64,000 nt of DNA from Nocardiopsis sp. FR4 (GTDB lineage: Bacteria; Actinomycetota; Actinomycetes; Streptosporangiales; Streptosporangiaceae): assembly GCF_009830945.1 (NCBI RefSeq), contig NZ_ML776454.1, forward strand, positions 464,674 through 528,673. Reading direction: 5' to 3'. Shown here piece by piece: positions 23,230 to 32,023 of this stretch. Numbering within the stretch: the first letter of the stretch is position 1; each line of letters starts with the position of its first letter. The translations under genes were made by a program, and so were the position numbers. The notes below the pieces were generated by a model. The model was not told the DNA's origin and searched no databases. It saw only the letters and a list, made by a program, of their open reading frames with translations.

Positions 23230-24960
23230 TCAGCGGGCGATCCGGCGCAGCACCCGGCGCGTCAGGTCGGGGGTGAACCAGCGCAGCTTGCGCTCGGCCC
23301 GTTCCGCGCGGCGCCGCAGCCTCCTGGCCTCCTTCTCCGCCTGCTCCAGCCGTCGGCGCAGCTCCCGGGCGTCCGCGTCGCTCCCGGCCTCCCCCGCGGC
23401 GGAGCTCCTGGCGGACCTCCTGGCGGACCTCCCCGCGGAGTTCGCGGCGGAGGAGGCCGCGAAGACCCCCTCCCCGCCCACCCACCGCAGCCCGCAGACC
23501 CGCTCCACCAGCCGGTCGAGCTCCTCGCCGGTCAGCTCGGGCGACAGGTGCCGGGCCCGGGCGTAGGCGGAGACGCGCTCCAGGCGCAGTGCCCCCTCCC
23601 CGCTCGCGCTCCCGGGCCGCAGACAGCACAGCAGCCCGGCCCCGGTGTGGTCGGCCGCCCCCACGAGTTCGGCGAGCGCCCCGGAGGCCAGCCGGACCCC
23701 GGTCGGCACCCGCAGCAGGAAGGGCGTCCGGGGGTCGTGTTCGGGAGCGGCCCCGGTGAACCGCACCCGGGGGTCGCCGCGGAAGGCCTCCCTGGCCAGC
23801 CGCAGATCCAGGTGCTCCTCCTCCAGCGGTGACCTGCGCTCGTCCCCCAGGCGCTCCCAGGGGCCCACCAACCACAGCCGGATGTCCGGGGTGTCCCCGC
23901 ACAGCAGGGAGGACGCGGTGGCGTCCACCTCCTCCAGGCCGGCCCCCGCCACGTCCATCACCGCCTCCACCAGCGGAACCTCCCACTGCCGCCGCGGACA
24001 CTTGCGGCGCAGGTGGAAGCCGGGCACGCGGTTGGCCACGTACGGCATCCGGAACCGGGTCCCCGCCTCGCGCTGGGACTGCATCTGCGAACGGCCCAGG
24101 TGCCAGCTGCTCGTGTCCAGGTCCGGCACGAAGACCGCACCCTGCTGGGCGACGCGGTGGCCGAACTCGCTGTCGCCGCCGAGGACGACCTCGGCGTCCA
24201 TGCGCCCGGCCCGGTCGAACAGCTCGCGGCGCAGGGAGCCGGTGGCGCCCACGAAGACCCGGTAGGCCCGGTGGTCGGCGGTGCGCAGCCGGTCGTACCG
24301 GTCGATGACCCGCTCCACCCAGTGCGGGTCGGCGCTCTCGCGGTCGAACAGCTCCGCTGCCCGGCCCGCGCGCACCTCCTCGGCCACGTACTCCGGGGTC
24401 ATCGCCGCCGGGTCGAAGTCCACGAACAGCTTGTGCCCCATCACCACCGCGTAGTCGACCAGGTGGTGCCAGCGCATCTGCGACTCGACGTGCTCGCGGT
24501 AGACCAGCATGTCCGCGTCCAGACGCAGGACGACCTCCCCGGAGGAGGCCGCCACAGCCGTGTTGACGGCGTGCCCGGAGCCCCAGCCCCCGGGGGCCGA
24601 GGGCATCAGCACCGTGTTCTCCGGCCGCACGGGGGGCAGGGTGAGCGGCTCGGGCGAGCCGTCGTCCACCACGACCACCTCCATGAGGTGGTCCGGGTAG
24701 CTCTGTCCGGCCAGGGAGGCCAGGACCATCGCCAGTTTGTCCGGGTGGCCGTGCGCGGGGACCACCACCGACACCGACAGCGCCGGCTCCCAGCCGCCCA
24801 GCTCCGGCGGCCGGAGGGGGGTGTAGTCGTTGCGCCACAGCACGGGCCCGGCGGGCTCCCGGGAGGAGCCGGTGACGGCGGTCTCGATCCGCGTACTCGG
24901 CCGCACGCGGCTCCGTTCCGGGACCAGCCCCGGGCGGGGAGCGCTCTCTGAGGTGCTCAA
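23230..24960 (-). CDS. Family 2 glycosyltransferase with C-terminal coiled coil (module copy 1, gene A)
   Basis: This 576-residue protein has a GT-A glycosyltransferase domain from about residue 50: SVSVVVPAHGHPDKLAMVLA, VVVVDDGSPEPL, RLDADMLV (the DxD-type motif) and GGDSEFGHRVAQQGAVFVPD. The C-terminal 60 residues are a charged, Arg/Glu-rich coiled coil ending RKLRWFTPDLTRRVLRR. The start is TTG 24960, overlapping the upstream gene's stop by TTGA, with GGGAGG 8 nt upstream. It is a close paralogue of the gene at 27219-28880, 553 residues. Just before the coiled coil a Ser/Ala-rich linker is encoded by 12-bp tandem repeats, absent from the paralogue. The likely role is adding sugars to a cell-surface glycan; the sugar and acceptor are unknown. 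No membrane helix is evident. Confidence 0.85.
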   Translation of the reverse strand: MSTSESAPRPGLVPERSRVRPSTRIETAVTGSSREPAGPVLWRNDYTPLRPPELGGWEPALSVSVVVPAHGHPDKLAMVLASLAGQSYPDHLMEVVVVDDGSPEPLTLPPVRPENTVLMPSAPGGWGSGHAVNTAVAASSGEVVLRLDADMLVYREHVESQMRWHHLVDYAVVMGHKLFVDFDPAAMTPEYVAEEVRAGRAAELFDRESADPHWVERVIDRYDRLRTADHRAYRVFVGATGSLRRELFDRAGRMDAEVVLGGDSEFGHRVAQQGAVFVPDLDTSSWHLGRSQMQSQREAGTRFRMPYVANRVPGFHLRRKCPRRQWEVPLVEAVMDVAGAGLEEVDATASSLLCGDTPDIRLWLVGPWERLGDERRSPLEEEHLDLRLAREAFRGDPRVRFTGAAPEHDPRTPFLLRVPTGVRLASGALAELVGAADHTGAGLLCCLRPGSASGEGALRLERVSAYARARHLSPELTGEELDRLVERVCGLRWVGGEGVFAASSAANSAGRSARRSARSSAAGEAGSDADARELRRRLEQAEKEARRLRRRAERAERKLRWFTPDLTRRVLRRIAR

Positions 24961-27047
24961 CGGTGTCCTCCCGTGTACTCGCTCACTCCGTCGGTGCGCC
25001 CCAGGGGTGCGGGCTCCCCCTCCATCAGGGCGCTGGGCCGCCAGCCGGACCACTGCCCGGCGCTCCTGCGCAGGAAGTAGTCCGTCTCCTCCGCCCAGGT
25101 GTGGCCCTCCCCCGCCCTGCGGAGCACGTAGCCCAGGCCGTGGGTCCGGTAGACGCGCCCGCCGCCGCGTCGTACGGCCAGCAGGAGCTGGCTGTCGACC
25201 GCCCGGGGCAGTGGGCGGAACCCCCCGGTCTCCTCCAGGACGGAGCGGTCGGTGAGCATGGTTCCGCCCGCCACGTGGGGCCAGGGGATCTCCGAGCGGT
25301 AGTCCCGCCACACGGTCGCGTCGAGTTCGCCGAGGTAGACGTAGTCCGGGCTGCACCCGGTGAGGTCGGCCCCGGAGTAGGTCCGGGCCAGGACGAGGTC
25401 GGCGAGGTGCTCGGGGCCGTACCAGTCGTCGTCGTCCCACTTGGCGACGGTCTGGCCCGAGGCGCGGTCGACGGCGTCGTTGAGCACCGAGCCGAACACC
25501 TGGTCGGCGGGGGCCTCGTGGACCGTGACCGGTGCCGCGGTGAAGGCGGCGACGGCGGAGCGGACCTCGGGCAGGTCGGCCGGGAAGCCGTGCAGCGTGA
25601 GCACCACCTCCATCCGCACGTGGCGCTGGCGGGCGATCTGGGCGAGCGCGAAGCCCACCATCTCGGGGCGGCGCGTGCACAGGAGCACGGAGACCCGGGG
25701 CTCGGGCGGCAGCGGGACACCGCCCAGCCCGCCCAGGAGGCGCCAGCGGGTGAGCAGTCCGTGGTCGCGCAGGGCCGCTCGGCGCAGGCGGACACTGTGC
25801 TCCTCGCGCACCAGCGGGTCGCGCAGCGCCTCCTCCCCCACCCCGGTCAGCAGGTCCGCCAGGGGGCGGCCGAGGGCGGCGGTCCAGGCCGGCACGGGGC
25901 CGCTGACCAACGGGACGCCCGCCGCGGCGAGGGAGGCCACGGCACGGACCGCGGCCGCGGGGCCGCTGTGTCCGGACCAGTCCACCCGGACGCCGCGCAG
26001 GTAGCGGGCGCGGGCGACGTCGAGGTCGGTGACCGTGCCGTCGGAGGGGAGGGTGGCCAGGACCGTGTCCCCGTCCCGGAGGACGGCCTGGCCGCCGTGG
26101 ACGGTCAGGTCGCCCATGGGGCCGTCCGCGCCCCGGGTGAAACCGCACGGGTTGACGACCCGCTCGTCGACGGGGGCGACCAGGTCGGTGATGACCGCCC
26201 GGCCCGGGCCCGGAGGGAGGCCCCCGCCGGGAACCGCGGCGGCCCCGGAGCCGGCGTCCGGCGCGGTCACGGGCCCGGTCCCCGGACCGGCCGCGGAGTC
26301 GGCGGCGGCGCGGCCCCGGCCCTCCCAGGACTCCGCGGAGGTGGTCGCCACGTCCAGGCAGGGGACGGCGTCGTCCTCCCACCCGGGCAGGGGGGTCCCG
26401 TCGTGGGTGCGCACGGCCAGGTCCGCGACGGGGGTGACCCGGCGCAGGGGGACCGGGCCGGTGGCGCTCAGGCCCGGGGCCGAGACGTCACCGGAGCGCC
26501 ACAGGGCCCCCTCGGGCCCGTGCAGCCCCGCCAGGGGGACGGCCGCGGGGCCGCGCCGCGGTCCGCCCGTTCCGCGCAGGAGCTGGTGCAGGGCCACTGC
26601 GGTGTCGGTGGCGTCGGGGAAGAAGAGCTCGCAGACCCAGCCGCGCCGTCCCGCCCGGCGGACCCGCAGTTCGTGGAGGCCGTGCCACTCGTCACCGCCG
26701 GGCGGCGCGGGCAGCAGGGGCCCCTGGTGGCCGGGGCTGTCGGGCACGGCCACCACCAGGTGCACCGCTGACGGCAGGTGCGGTGCCAGGGTGAGGCAGC
26801 GGCGCAGGTCGGTGAGGCTGGCCGCGACCACGGCGAGCAGGCCGACCGCTCCGCCCCCCTCCGGGGCGCCCCCGGCCCCGACGGCCCGTCCCATGGGGCG
26901 CGCGTCCAGGTCGACGAGGCCGTCGCCGTCCCGGAGCCGCAGCCGGGCGAGGTGCTCGCAGCCGCCCGGCCGGAACCCGGTGTGGCACAGCATCGCGGGT
27001 TCCCTGCCTCGGGTGCGCAGAGCCTGGCGGAGTACGGAGGTGATCAT
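24957..27047 (-). CDS. Large protein with C-terminal family 2 glycosyltransferase domain (module copy 1, gene B)
   Basis: This 696-residue protein has an N-terminal region of about 440 residues I do not recognise (start MITSVLRQALRTRG, with PMGRAVG and CELFFPDATD segments) followed by a GT-A domain from residue 451: VSVLLCTRRPEMVGFALAQI, AKWDDDDWYGPEHLADLVLA (acidic metal site) and VLEETGGFRPLPRAVDSQLL. It is a paralogue of the 28877-30901 gene along its whole length, but has an extra Gly/Ala/Pro-rich stretch near residues 245-285. ATG 27047 is preceded by AGAGGTCGCCCG, a leader almost identical to that of its paralogue. It overlaps gene A by TTGA. It probably acts with A in assembling a surface glycan. 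Confidence 0.82.
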   Translation of the reverse strand: MITSVLRQALRTRGREPAMLCHTGFRPGGCEHLARLRLRDGDGLVDLDARPMGRAVGAGGAPEGGGAVGLLAVVAASLTDLRRCLTLAPHLPSAVHLVVAVPDSPGHQGPLLPAPPGGDEWHGLHELRVRRAGRRGWVCELFFPDATDTAVALHQLLRGTGGPRRGPAAVPLAGLHGPEGALWRSGDVSAPGLSATGPVPLRRVTPVADLAVRTHDGTPLPGWEDDAVPCLDVATTSAESWEGRGRAAADSAAGPGTGPVTAPDAGSGAAAVPGGGLPPGPGRAVITDLVAPVDERVVNPCGFTRGADGPMGDLTVHGGQAVLRDGDTVLATLPSDGTVTDLDVARARYLRGVRVDWSGHSGPAAAVRAVASLAAAGVPLVSGPVPAWTAALGRPLADLLTGVGEEALRDPLVREEHSVRLRRAALRDHGLLTRWRLLGGLGGVPLPPEPRVSVLLCTRRPEMVGFALAQIARQRHVRMEVVLTLHGFPADLPEVRSAVAAFTAAPVTVHEAPADQVFGSVLNDAVDRASGQTVAKWDDDDWYGPEHLADLVLARTYSGADLTGCSPDYVYLGELDATVWRDYRSEIPWPHVAGGTMLTDRSVLEETGGFRPLPRAVDSQLLLAVRRGGGRVYRTHGLGYVLRRAGEGHTWAEETDYFLRRSAGQWSGWRPSALMEGEPAPLGRTDGVSEYTGGHR

Positions 27048-27138
27048 CGGGCGACCTCTGTGGTGTGGGAAGACGGAGCCGCGCCGACTCCAGTTCCAAA
27101 CACTCAGAGTAGTCAGGATGACACTTTTCGAGGTCGCC

Positions 27139-27175
27139 GGGGGCGGTGTGTCGGAACACCGGACACACCGCCCCC
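27139..27175 (-). terminator. Terminator hairpin between the two glycosyltransferase modules, 14-bp stem
   Basis: GGGGGCGGTGTGTC at 27139-27152 pairs perfectly with 27162-27175 around a 9-nt loop. It lies 44 bp downstream of the gene at 27219-28880 and about 90 bp upstream of the next gene in the same direction, so it probably separates two transcripts. Confidence 0.65.
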
Positions 27176-27218
27176 CTCCGCGCCCCGGGCCAGGCGGCCC
27201 GGGCTCAGTACCCGGCGC

Positions 27219-28880
27219 TCAGCGGGCCAGCTTGCGCAGAGCCCTGCGGGTCAGCCCCGGCGTGAACCAGCGCAGCTTGCGCTCGGCCCGCCGCGCCCGG
27301 GCCCGCATGCGCTCCACGTCGGCCAGCGCCTGGTCGAGCTTGCGCCGCAGGACCTCGGGCTCCTCCAGCTTGACCTGGGCCTCCTCCTCCGGGACCACGA
27401 GGTCCGTGCCGGAGATCCAGTGCGTGCCGTGGACCTCCTCCACCCGGCGCTCGACCTCCTCGCCCGAGGCCCCCGGCCACAGGTGCCGGACCCGGGCGTA
27501 GGCGGAGACCCGCTCCAGGCGCAGCACGCCCTCGCCCCGGGTGTCCCCGGGCAGGGGCGCGCACAGCAGCCCCGCCTTGTTCTTGTTGGCCGCCTCCACC
27601 AGGTCGGCGAGGGCCCGCCTGCGCAGCGCGGGGCCCGCGGGGGCGTGCAGGAGGAAGGGCACGCGCGGGTCATGGCCGGGCGCGGTCTCCACCACGCGGA
27701 CCCGGGGGTCGCCGCGGAAGGTCTCCTGGATCAGCCGCAGGTCGAGCCGCTCCTCGTCCAGGGGGGAGCGGCGCCCGTCGTCCAGCTCGCTCCAGGGGCC
27801 GACCAGCCACAGCCGGATGTCGGGGGTGGTGCCGTTCAGCAGGGCGGAGGCCGTGGTGTCCACGTCCTCCAGGGTGGCTCCGTCCGCGTTCATGACCACG
27901 TCGACCAGCGGCGTCTCCCACAGCCGGTCGGGCCGTCTGCGGCGCAGGTGGAAGTCGGGTACCCGGTTGGCCACGTAGGGGGCCCGGTAGCGCATGCCCG
28001 CGTCGCGGCGGGTCTGCATCTGCGAACGGCCCAGGTGCCAGCTGCTGGTGTCCAGGTCCGGGATGAACAGGGCGCCCTGCTGGGAGACCCGGTAGGCGAA
28101 CTCGCTGTCACCGCCCAGGATCATCCGCGGGTCCAGGCCCCCCGCGGCGTCGAACAGGGTGCGGTGCAGGGAGCCGGTGGCGCCGATGAACACCTTGTAG
28201 GCGAGGTGGTCGGCGGCGCGCAGCCGGTCGTTCTTCTCGATCGGGCGCTCCACCCAGTGCGGGTCGGCGCTCTCGCGGTCGAACAGCTCCGCTGCCCGGC
28301 CGGCGCGCACCTCCTCGGCCACGTACTCCGGGGTCATCGCCGCCGGGTCGAAGTCCACGAACAGCTTGTGGCCCAGGGCCACCCCGTAGTCGACCAGGTG
28401 GTGCCAGCGCATCTGCGACTCGACGTGCTCGCGGTAGACCAGCATGTCCGCGTCCAGGCGCAGGACCACCTGGCCGGAGGAGACGGCCACACCGCTGTTG
28501 ACCGCGTGCGCCGACCCCCACCCGCCGGGCGCGGAGGTGATCAGCCGGGTGTTGGCCGGGCGGACCTCGGGCAGGGTGAGCGGCTCGGGCGAGCCGTCGT
28601 CCACCACGACCACCTCCATGAGGTGGTCCGGGTAGCTCTGTCCGGCCAGGGAGGCCAGGACCAGCGCGAGCTTCTCCGGCTGGCCGTGGGCGGGGATGAC
28701 CACCGACACCGACAGCGTGGGCGTCCAGGCTCCCAGGGCGGGCGGTCGGAGCGGCGAGTAGTCGTTGCGCCGCGCGCGGGGCTGGTCCCGGTAGTCGACC
28801 TCGCCTCGCGGAAGGGCGGTGCCGGGCTCGGGTGCGCGCTCGTCGGAGTTGGGCTCCGGGCTCATGTCCAGCGTGGTCAA
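27219..28880 (-). CDS. Family 2 glycosyltransferase with C-terminal coiled coil (module copy 2, gene A')
   Basis: This 553-residue protein matches the 23230-24960 protein from end to end: SVSVVIPAHGQPEKLALVLA, VVVVDDGSPEPL, RLDADMLVYREHV, GGDSEFAYRVSQQGALFIPD, and a C-terminal basic coiled coil ending RKLRWFTPGLTRRALRK. The start is TTG 28880, overlapping the upstream stop by TTGA, the same junction as in copy 1. Several stretches of the two genes are identical at the nucleotide level for 70-120 bp while others have diverged. It lacks the Ser/Ala repeat linker of copy 1. It is expected to be a cytoplasmic glycosyltransferase for a surface polymer; donor and acceptor are unknown. Confidence 0.85.
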   Translation of the reverse strand: MTTLDMSPEPNSDERAPEPGTALPRGEVDYRDQPRARRNDYSPLRPPALGAWTPTLSVSVVIPAHGQPEKLALVLASLAGQSYPDHLMEVVVVDDGSPEPLTLPEVRPANTRLITSAPGGWGSAHAVNSGVAVSSGQVVLRLDADMLVYREHVESQMRWHHLVDYGVALGHKLFVDFDPAAMTPEYVAEEVRAGRAAELFDRESADPHWVERPIEKNDRLRAADHLAYKVFIGATGSLHRTLFDAAGGLDPRMILGGDSEFAYRVSQQGALFIPDLDTSSWHLGRSQMQTRRDAGMRYRAPYVANRVPDFHLRRRRPDRLWETPLVDVVMNADGATLEDVDTTASALLNGTTPDIRLWLVGPWSELDDGRRSPLDEERLDLRLIQETFRGDPRVRVVETAPGHDPRVPFLLHAPAGPALRRRALADLVEAANKNKAGLLCAPLPGDTRGEGVLRLERVSAYARVRHLWPGASGEEVERRVEEVHGTHWISGTDLVVPEEEAQVKLEEPEVLRRKLDQALADVERMRARARRAERKLRWFTPGLTRRALRKLAR

Positions 28881-30901
28881 CGGTGTCCCCCGGTGTGCTC
28901 GGTGGCGTGCTGGCCCAGAGGGGTCGGTTCACCCTCCAGGAGGGTGCTCGGACGCCAGCCGCGCCACTGTTGGGTGTGGTTGTGCAGGAAGAAGGCCATG
29001 TCCTCGGACCAGGTGTGCCCGCCGCCGGTACGGCGGAGCACGTACCCGAGTCCGTGGGCGCGGTAGATGCGTCCGCCGCCTCGGATGACGGCGATGAGGA
29101 GTTGGGTGTCGATGGCGCGGGGCAGCGGGCGGAACCCGCCGGTCTCCTCCAGCACCGCCCGGTCGGTGAGGATGGTGCCCCCGGCGATGAACCGGGTGGC
29201 CGCCTCGGACTTGCGGCTGCGCCAGAGGGTGAGGTCGATCTCCTGGAGGTAGACGAAGTCCTGGCCGACGCCGACGAGTTCGGCGCCGGAGTAGGTGCGG
29301 GCCAGGACGAGGTCGGCGAGGTGCTCGGGGCCGTACCAGTCGTCGTCGTCCCACTTGGAGACCAGGGTGCCGGAGGTCCGGGCGACCGCGTCGTTGAGCA
29401 CGGTGCCGAAGATCTGGTCGGCGTCCGCCTCGTGCACGATGAGGGGGACGCCGGTCTCCCGGAAGGCGGCCACGGCCGAGGCGACCTCGGGCAGCGAGGC
29501 GGGGAAGCCGTGCAGGGTCAGGACGACCTCGACGTCCACACCGCGCTGGCGGGCGATCTGGGCGAGCGCGAAGCCCACCATCTCGGGGCGGCGCGTGCAC
29601 AGGACCACGGACACCGTCGGCTCCGGGGGCAGGGGCACGCCCGCCTGGGCGGCCAGGGCGCGCCACCGGGCCCGCTGGCCGTGGGTGCGCAGCGCGGCCC
29701 GGCGCAGCCGGACGCTGTACTCCTCGCGGCGCAGCCCGTCGGCCAGGTCCGCCTCCTCGGCTCCGGTCAGGAGGTCGACCAGCGGCTCGCCCAGCCCCGA
29801 GGCCCAGGCGGGCACGGGCCCGCTGACCAGCGGGACCCCGCCTGCGGCCAGGGAGGCCACCGCGCGGACGGCGGAGGCGGGCCCGGTGTGCCCGGACCAG
29901 TCCACTCGGACGCCGCGCAGGTGGCGCAGCCGGGACAGGTCGACGTCGGTGACGGTGCCGTCGGGGCGCACCCGCACCAGGTCCTTGCTCCCCTCGCGGA
30001 TGACGGCGTGGCCGTCGTGCAGGGTCAGGTCGGCCAGGTGGCTGGTCTGAGCCCGGGTGAAACCGGTGGGGTTGACGGTGAACTCGTCGATGGGCGCGAT
30101 CGCGTTGACCGGATCGGCCGTCCGCACGAGGGCCCGGGCCGTGTCATGCCCGCCGGGGGCGGCGACGCGTTCCCATGCGTCGGTTCCGGTGGTGGATCGG
30201 TCCAGGACCGGCACGACGTCGTCGGTCCACGCGGGGGCGTCCGCGCCCGCGTCCTCGGCCACGCGCAGCGCCAGGTCCCCGACGGGCGTCACCCGGCGCA
30301 GGGGCACGGGCCCGGCGGCCTCCACCCCGTGGACGCCGGTGTCGCCGGGCCGCCACAGGGCGGCCTCGGGGCCGTTGAGGACGGCCAGGGGCGCCAGGGC
30401 GGGGCCGCGGCGGCGGCCCCGGGTGCCGTGCAGGAGGGCGTCGAGGACCTGGGCGGTCTCGACGCCGTTGGGGAAGAACAGCTCGCACAGCCAGCCGCGC
30501 GGGTTCACCCGGCGCACCCGCATCTCCTGGAGGTCGCGCCACTGCCCCATGCCCGGCGAGGCCGGGACGGGCGGCTCCTGGTGGCCGGGGGTGGCGACCA
30601 GGCCGACCACGACCTGGACGGCCCGGGGCAGGTGCGTGGCCACGGTCAGGGCCCGGTGCAGGTCGGTGGGCGTGGCGGCCACGAGGGCGACCAGGCCGAC
30701 CTCGGGCTCCCCGTCCCTGATCCAGGCGTTGGGGACCTCCACGCGCCGGCCCATGGGGTGGGTGTCCAGGTCCAGGATGAGGTCGCCGGGTCGTAACGGC
30801 AGCTCGGCCAGGGTGGGGCGGGTGTCGGCGCCCGCGTGGCAGAGTACGGCTGCCTCGGTGCCGCGGGCACGCAGGGCGTGCCTCAGGGCGGTGCTGATCA
30901 T
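28877..30901 (-). CDS. Large protein with C-terminal family 2 glycosyltransferase domain (module copy 2, gene B')
   Basis: This 674-residue protein is the paralogue of 24957-27047. The N-terminal domain starts MISTALRHALRARGTEAAVL and carries the same PMGRRVE, CELFFPNG and HLRGVRVDWSGHTGPASAVR landmarks; the C-terminal GT-A domain has VSVVLCTRRPEMVGFALAQI, SKWDDDDWYGPEHLADLVLA and VLEETGGFRPLPRAIDTQLL. The N-terminal domain has no recognised family; its conservation in both copies suggests a real role such as acceptor binding or partner contact with gene A'. ATG 30901 follows CGAGGTCACCCG. Only 75 bp separate it from the methyltransferase gene upstream, with no terminator, so the three probably form one operon. 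Confidence 0.82.
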   Translation of the reverse strand: MISTALRHALRARGTEAAVLCHAGADTRPTLAELPLRPGDLILDLDTHPMGRRVEVPNAWIRDGEPEVGLVALVAATPTDLHRALTVATHLPRAVQVVVGLVATPGHQEPPVPASPGMGQWRDLQEMRVRRVNPRGWLCELFFPNGVETAQVLDALLHGTRGRRRGPALAPLAVLNGPEAALWRPGDTGVHGVEAAGPVPLRRVTPVGDLALRVAEDAGADAPAWTDDVVPVLDRSTTGTDAWERVAAPGGHDTARALVRTADPVNAIAPIDEFTVNPTGFTRAQTSHLADLTLHDGHAVIREGSKDLVRVRPDGTVTDVDLSRLRHLRGVRVDWSGHTGPASAVRAVASLAAGGVPLVSGPVPAWASGLGEPLVDLLTGAEEADLADGLRREEYSVRLRRAALRTHGQRARWRALAAQAGVPLPPEPTVSVVLCTRRPEMVGFALAQIARQRGVDVEVVLTLHGFPASLPEVASAVAAFRETGVPLIVHEADADQIFGTVLNDAVARTSGTLVSKWDDDDWYGPEHLADLVLARTYSGAELVGVGQDFVYLQEIDLTLWRSRKSEAATRFIAGGTILTDRAVLEETGGFRPLPRAIDTQLLIAVIRGGGRIYRAHGLGYVLRRTGGGHTWSEDMAFFLHNHTQQWRGWRPSTLLEGEPTPLGQHATEHTGGHR

Positions 30902-30976
30902 CGGGTGACCTCGGGTGTGTCGGATGGGGCTCCGCGAGGGGGCCCGGCGGGTGGTGCGGTGGAGGAGGAGGGGATG

Positions 30977-32023
30977 TCAGGCCCCCTTGCGGCTGAAGAC
31001 GTGGGCTCCCTTCTCCGCGGCCTCCTCGGTGCGGTGCAGTTCGGGGTGTTCGGCCAGCCAGCGGTCGCCGATGGCCTGCTCGTCGGGGCGCGCGGCGTCG
31101 TCCAGGACGATGACCGCGTCCTCGGTGCAGCGCGGCAGCAGGACGGGCACGGCCGGGTAGCGGGCCTGCAGGCCGGTGGCCTGGGGCGGTCCGTCGACGA
31201 AGACCAGGCCGATGTCCTCCAGGTCGGCGAAGACGGAGGCGTCGTACCAGCGGTCGGCGGTGGTGCGCTCCTGACCGTCGACGGTCACGGTGGCGGGCTC
31301 GGTCTCCACGAGGGGGGCGTGGCGGACCTGGACGATGTCGTCCAGACCGTGCGCGGCGACCAGGGCCCGGCTGAGCTCGGCGTAGCGGGCGTCGTGCTCG
31401 ACGGCGACCAGCCTGCCGCCGCCCGCACGGCGCAGGGCGTAGCCGATCCAGACGCTGGAGGCCCCGCTGCCGCACTCCACGACCAGTTCCGGGCGCAGCC
31501 GGTCGATGTGGCGGACCAGGAGCCTGAGCACGTCGGGCGAGGCGGCCCACCCGCGCAGGGGCGGCATGAAGGGCGCGGTGTCGAGGTGGTCGCGCAGTTC
31601 GGTCCAGGCGACCTGCTGCTCGTAGTCGTCGCGGCCCTGCACGGTGATGGCGTGCCTGAGCTCACGGCTGACCCGGGGCAGCGCCTGCTCCCGCAACCCG
31701 TCGAGTCGGTCCCGGAGGTCCTCCATGGCGCGGACGGACTCCAGACGGTCGTCGCCGAGCGTCTCGGCGACCCTGCGGCTGTGGGTGTCCATCACCGTCC
31801 GCACCTCCCGGCCCAGGGCGCCGACCCTGCGGTGGAGCAGGAGCGTGCCCAGCGCCAGGGCGCCCACCGCCCCGCCGAACAGGCCCAGGAGGGTGAGCGT
31901 GACCGCGGACACCCAGTCGAGGAGTCCGAGCAGGCCCAGGGCCGCGGGAACGCAGAGGACGGCGGCTCCGACCACCGCGCAGGTGACCAGGAGGGGACGG
32001 AGACGACTGCGCAGCGACCGCAT
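30977..32023 (-). CDS. Membrane-anchored class I SAM-dependent methyltransferase
   Basis: This 348-residue protein begins with two membrane helices (LLVTCAVVGAAVLCVPAALG and LTLLGLFGGAVGALALGTLL), then an Arg/Glu-rich coiled segment to about residue 130, then a methyltransferase domain with motif I VVECGSGASSVWIGYAL near 184, VAVEHDARYAEL, LVFVDGPPQ and VIVLDDAARPDE. The pattern fits the Methyltransf_24 group found in surface-polysaccharide and lipooligosaccharide loci. It is first in a probable operon with the two glycosyltransferase genes downstream and could methylate their product at the membrane. The ATG start 32023 is reasonable. No clear promoter was identified, although the upstream DNA is A/T-richer than average. 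Confidence 0.82.
   Translation of the reverse strand: MRSLRSRLRPLLVTCAVVGAAVLCVPAALGLLGLLDWVSAVTLTLLGLFGGAVGALALGTLLLHRRVGALGREVRTVMDTHSRRVAETLGDDRLESVRAMEDLRDRLDGLREQALPRVSRELRHAITVQGRDDYEQQVAWTELRDHLDTAPFMPPLRGWAASPDVLRLLVRHIDRLRPELVVECGSGASSVWIGYALRRAGGGRLVAVEHDARYAELSRALVAAHGLDDIVQVRHAPLVETEPATVTVDGQERTTADRWYDASVFADLEDIGLVFVDGPPQATGLQARYPAVPVLLPRCTEDAVIVLDDAARPDEQAIGDRWLAEHPELHRTEEAAEKGAHVFSRKGA

Larger units (their letters stand above)
23230..27047 (-). repeat. Tandem duplicated two-gene module, copy 1 (B then A)
   Basis: Both genes of this module have full-length paralogues in the same order, orientation and overlap at 27219-30901. Nucleotide identity is mosaic. At a constant offset of 3935, 24636-24728 is identical to 28571-28663 over 93 nt, 24450-24522 to 28385-28457 over 73 nt, and 24312-24435 differs from 28247-28370 at one base. 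Intervening stretches have many differences. Confidence 0.85.
27219..30901 (-). repeat. Tandem duplicated two-gene module, copy 2 (B' then A')
   Basis: This is the partner of 23230-27047. Within the B genes, identical blocks include 25384-25444 against the matching stretch starting near 29299, and 25623-25683 against the stretch near 29544, both over the GT-A domain. The copies are separated by a terminator hairpin and about 170 bp. Confidence 0.85.
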
